A DNA stretch of 36,413 bases from Acidobacteriota bacterium (GTDB lineage Bacteria > Acidobacteriota > Polarisedimenticolia > J045), in the NCBI GenBank assembly GCA_003695625.1, contig RFIB01000022.1:1-36413 (forward strand), written 5' to 3'. Numbering within the stretch: the stretch's first letter is position 1; each line of letters opens with the position of its first letter. Under the pieces are notes generated by a model, which worked only from the letters and a program-made list of their open reading frames with translations, searched no databases and had not been told where the DNA came from. Shown one piece after another: positions 33,480-36,413 of this stretch. Both the position numbers and the translations under genes were made by a program.

Positions 33480-35048
33480 ATGCTGCCAGTTCTCGTGGCG
33501 CTCGCCGCCTCCGTCGTCCTTCCGGCCGAGCCGCGCATCGTCACGGCGGGGGACATCGACGCGGACGGGACGAGCGAGATCGTCGTCCTGGTCGTGTTCG
33601 CCGAACACGGCACCGTGACGGACCTCTCCTCGCCGGCGCCGGGACAGGTGGAACTCGACGTCCGGCCCGCGATCGAGGAGCGCCGCGAATTGTGGGTGCT
33701 GCGCGTCGACGGACGGCGTCTTGCACCGGTCGTCGAGCCGCTGGAGGTAGGACCCGAGCTGCTTGCGCTGGCCGCGGCGGCGCCGGACCAGCGGGTCTGG
33801 GCGCTTCGCGACGACGGCCCCGCACTGCTCGAGTTCGAGCGCGACGAGCGGGGACGTCCGACCGGCGTCGGCTTCCGGCAGATCGTCGCCGTCGAGCCGC
33901 TGATGGCACGCTCGCGCGTGCTCGCGCTCGGTTATCCGTTCCTGCACGACTTCGACGGCGTTCCGCCGGCCGAGATGCTGGTTCCCGTCTCCTCGGGCCT
34001 CGTGATCGTCTCCGAGCAGGGCGTCCGCGCCAGCCTCGACGCCCCGCTGCGCGAGGTCGACTCCGGCTCGTCGGGACGCATGAGGGTGACTCTGCCGCGG
34101 GTCACCGATGTCGACGGGGACGGCACGCTCGACCTGCTCGACGTCGCGGGACTCTCCGGGGACTGGAGCGAGACGCGAGTCGCCCTGCGCCGCGGACTCG
34201 GCCGATGGCGCTTTTCCGGCGCGACGATCTGGACGCTCACCCCCCTGCTCGAGGAGACTCCCGACGAGCGCAGGAAGGGGCTCGCCCGCGAAGCCTGGGA
34301 CGTGCTCGATCTCGACGGCGACGGCGAACTCGAGTTCGCGCTGGCGATCAGCCGCGTCGGCGCCGAGACGATCCGCGAGGGCCTGCGGCTGATCCGCGGC
34401 GAACCGCGCCGGATCGAACTCCACGAACTGGCGCGTGACGGGACCGTCGGCCGGAAGCCGGAGCGGACGCTCGAACTCGACGGGCATGCCTGGTGGCTGC
34501 GGCATCCCGGAGGATGGGTCAGCCCGTTCCGCGACCTCGACGGCGACCGTCGGCCGGAGCTGCTCGCACTGCGCATCGCGTTCGGCTACTTCGGAGCGCT
34601 GCGGGCCATCGCCTTCGGCTCGGTCAAGGCGACGTTGCGTCCCGTCGTGTGCACGATCGATCCGGACGGCCGCCTGCACCCGCTCGAGGGCTCGGTCCCG
34701 GAGGCGCGCTTCCGGATGGATCTCGAGGATCTCGACCTGTCCCGGTTCCGGTCCTTCCCCGGCGATCTCGACGGAGACGGCCGGCTCGACATGGTCGACG
34801 TGGATCGCGACGAGGTGCGGATCACCTGGGGCCGGCCGGGGCCGCGTTTTCCGGATGATCCGGATCGCGTGATTCCGCTCGGCGCCGCCGTGGACAGCTT
34901 CGACCAGGTCCGGTTCCTCGATGTCGACGGACGCGGCGCGCTCGACCTGCTGGCCATCGAGCCACAGAAGGCGGGCCGGGACGAGGATGACCGGCCGAGC
35001 CGGCCGGTGCGGCTCGAGCTGATCACGCTCGACACGGAGCGCCGATGA
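33480..35048 (+). CDS. Exported FG-GAP/VCBS-type repeat protein
   Basis: A 522-residue protein with a short hydrophobic N-terminus (LPVLVALAASVVL) that may be a signal sequence. Asp-rich calcium loops recur through the length: GDIDADGTSEIV, TDVDGDGTLDLL, LDLDGDGELEFA, RDLDGDRRPELL, GDLDGDGRLDMV and LDVDGRGALDLL. Spaced by tens of residues, they mark a beta-propeller of FG-GAP/VCBS type, as in integrin alpha chains and many bacterial surface proteins. No enzyme motif is seen. It probably acts outside the cytoplasm in binding. The stop overlaps the start of the next gene by 4 bases (ATGA), so the two are coupled and their products may work together. Confidence 0.82.
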   Translation: MLPVLVALAASVVLPAEPRIVTAGDIDADGTSEIVVLVVFAEHGTVTDLSSPAPGQVELDVRPAIEERRELWVLRVDGRRLAPVVEPLEVGPELLALAAAAPDQRVWALRDDGPALLEFERDERGRPTGVGFRQIVAVEPLMARSRVLALGYPFLHDFDGVPPAEMLVPVSSGLVIVSEQGVRASLDAPLREVDSGSSGRMRVTLPRVTDVDGDGTLDLLDVAGLSGDWSETRVALRRGLGRWRFSGATIWTLTPLLEETPDERRKGLAREAWDVLDLDGDGELEFALAISRVGAETIREGLRLIRGEPRRIELHELARDGTVGRKPERTLELDGHAWWLRHPGGWVSPFRDLDGDRRPELLALRIAFGYFGALRAIAFGSVKATLRPVVCTIDPDGRLHPLEGSVPEARFRMDLEDLDLSRFRSFPGDLDGDGRLDMVDVDRDEVRITWGRPGPRFPDDPDRVIPLGAAVDSFDQVRFLDVDGRGALDLLAIEPQKAGRDEDDRPSRPVRLELITLDTERR

Positions 35049-36413
35049 GGACCGCCCGCCGCGTCGTCGCGATCGCGCTCGTGGCGGGCGCCGCGCTGCT
35101 CGTTCCGGGTGACGCGTCCGCAGACGACGGGACGCTGCTCGCGATCCACGAACGGGGCGGCAGGCTGGAGACGTGGACCGCGCTCGAGGGCTCCGGCCGC
35201 GCCGGGCGATGCGGCGTTCTCGTCGAGCAGACGGCGTCGCCGCGACGCTGGGCCCTGTCTCTTGTCTGCCGCGACGGCGACGAACCGACCGTCCGTCCGC
35301 TCGAGGAGATCGCCGCCTCCCGGGCTCCGGCACTCGGCGCCGACCACGACACCGGCGGGCGGCCGCTGCTGCTGCTCGGCCTTCCGGGAGGACGGATCGT
35401 CGCCAGACGGGTGGACATCGACAGCGGGTCGCTCGGCCCCCCCTCGGTGCTTCTCGACGAACCGTCCCTCGGCCGGGCGGAGCTGGCGGACCGGACCGAC
35501 GTCGACGGGGACGGCACGGACGATCTCGTCGTCGCGACGCCTGACGGGCTGGCGGTCTGGCGCCGGCACGCGACGGGATTCTCCCGGCTCGGCGCGGTCA
35601 CGCTGCCCCGTCGCGCGGCGCTCAGCGTTCTCGGCCCGCAGGCGATCGTCCGGGGCCCCGCCTACGACCGGCGGGCGGACGCCGCTCCGCGCGTCCGGTG
35701 GATGCGACCGGAGCCGCGCCCCGGATCGCGGCTCGCGGTCCGCAGGGTCTCCCTCGCCGCCGGGGCGGCGATCGCGACGTGCGAGGCATGGATCCGCACG
35801 GACGAAGCCGTGTTCGTGGGGCCGATGCGGGTCGTTGCGGGACCCGACGGCCCGCTGCTCTTCGGCCTGACGCTGCCCACCGGACGCGTCTCGGTGCTCG
35901 GCAAGTGGTCGATCCTGCTTGCTCCGCTGGTGTGCGACCGCACGGCGCGGGGCATTGCGCCGCTCGCGACCGGCAGGACGCCGATCCCGATCTGGTCCTC
36001 GACGCGGTTCGCTGCGCGCGCCGACTTCGACGGCGACGGCACGGTCGACCTCGGCATCCAGGGGGTGTCGGGCCGGCGCCGCCCGCAGGCCGAGCTGCTG
36101 CTCTACGACGGGGCGGCGCTTCGCCGCGGAACGCTGCCGCAGCCGACGACGTTCTCGGTGGCGATGAAACGCGCCCCGCGCGGTCCCTGGCTGAACTGGG
36201 AGGCGGACCTCGACGACGACGGGCTTCCCGAACTCGTTTACACCCCGCGCCAGGGCGCGGTCGCCGTGATCCCGAGCCGGCGCGCCGAGGGTGGCGCGTT
36301 TCCGCTCGAGCGGAAGTCGGGCGCCGAACGGGCGCTGCCGGAAGGCGCGCTCCTGACCGCACCCCCGGCGGCCCTCCGGTTGCGGAACGGCGGCGACATC
36401 GTCCTGCTGCGCG
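35045..36413 (+). CDS. Exported FG-GAP/VCBS-like protein, cut by the window end
   Basis: At least 456 residues with no stop before the window ends. The N-terminus is a clear signal peptide (ARRVVAIALVAGAALLVPGDASA, cleavage near residue 26). Calcium-loop motifs TDVDGDGTDDLV, ADFDGDGTVDLG and ADLDDDGLPELV recall the preceding protein, but they are fewer and wider apart. Two or more cysteines in the first third (GRCGV, LVCRDG) could pair. ATG 35045 overlaps the previous stop. The same promoter and palindrome upstream of 33480 should control both genes. The C-terminal part lies beyond the window. Confidence 0.8.
   Translation, partial: MRTARRVVAIALVAGAALLVPGDASADDGTLLAIHERGGRLETWTALEGSGRAGRCGVLVEQTASPRRWALSLVCRDGDEPTVRPLEEIAASRAPALGADHDTGGRPLLLLGLPGGRIVARRVDIDSGSLGPPSVLLDEPSLGRAELADRTDVDGDGTDDLVVATPDGLAVWRRHATGFSRLGAVTLPRRAALSVLGPQAIVRGPAYDRRADAAPRVRWMRPEPRPGSRLAVRRVSLAAGAAIATCEAWIRTDEAVFVGPMRVVAGPDGPLLFGLTLPTGRVSVLGKWSILLAPLVCDRTARGIAPLATGRTPIPIWSSTRFAARADFDGDGTVDLGIQGVSGRRRPQAELLLYDGAALRRGTLPQPTTFSVAMKRAPRGPWLNWEADLDDDGLPELVYTPRQGAVAVIPSRRAEGGAFPLERKSGAERALPEGALLTAPPAALRLRNGGDIVLLR

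Noticed and set aside
33157-33618. A possible 153-codon gene in the non-coding stretch before the VCBS gene
   Set aside because: Pro/Arg-rich text without family likeness, no ribosome site, and it runs into the real gene at 33480.
32499-35333. A 944-codon minus-strand open frame opposite the PLP enzyme and VCBS gene
   Set aside because: It mirrors real coding sequence and shows no motif of its own.

Overview
This is a 36.4 kb, very GC-rich window, close to 70 % GC by eye, packed with genes on both strands. I found no tRNA, rRNA, CRISPR array, transposase or phage gene. The cell is probably a Gram-negative bacterium: there is a UbiB-family kinase, a CcoS-type cytochrome oxidase assembly protein, a LytM-type murein peptidase and several exported proteins. 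A class I (eukaryote/archaeon-type) HMG-CoA reductase, NfnAB, a TPPII-like subtilase and FG-GAP/VCBS-type proteins point to an uncultured high-GC lineage such as Acidobacteriota, Myxococcota or the Krumholzibacteriota/Eisenbacteria group. The sequence alone does not decide which.

Layout. 1-3860: end of an unidentified gene, a DUF35 Zn-ribbon/OB protein, a UbiB/ABC1 kinase and an HMG-CoA reductase with an unusual N-terminal domain, reading as an isoprenoid/acyl-CoA corner. 4010-9474: an aldehyde dehydrogenase, a REG-2-like HAD protein, then an HD protein, a CoA-type Nudix hydrolase and an exported gamma-glutamyltransferase on the plus strand. 9502-11645: a minus-strand set with a Cys-rich 128-residue protein, an ABC ATPase and an ABC-2 type permease. 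11841-15537: a divergent pair, a lipoprotein of unknown family and a secreted trypsin-like protease with duplicated Cys-rich modules and a somatomedin-B-like C-terminus, closed by a strong hairpin.

15612-22888 is a minus-strand operon, gnd-zwf-glk-pgl-CNT transporter followed by PolX. The first five genes are joined by 4-bp ATGA/GTGA overlaps. Together glk, zwf, pgl and gnd turn glucose into ribulose-5-phosphate, and the transporter carries an altered substrate motif. 22947-24445: carbamate kinase and a ferritin-like diiron protein. 24648-27648: nfnA, nfnB and a small membrane protein, transcribed away from the ferritin gene from a clear sigma-70 type promoter. NADH or NADPH from the pentose phosphate operon and ferredoxin balance through NfnAB could be linked, but this is inference.

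27710-33084: a large exported TPPII-like subtilase, a lone ccoS, an M23 peptidase and a Cys/Met-metabolism PLP enzyme. After a 395-bp non-coding stretch with a hairpin and a palindrome, 33480-36413 holds two coupled genes for exported FG-GAP/VCBS-type proteins; the second runs off the window.

The best candidates for something new are the HMG-CoA reductase fusion, the protease with an animal-like somatomedin B module, the CNT transporter with replaced nucleoside-binding residues inside a pentose phosphate operon, and the Cys-rich protein next to an ABC exporter.
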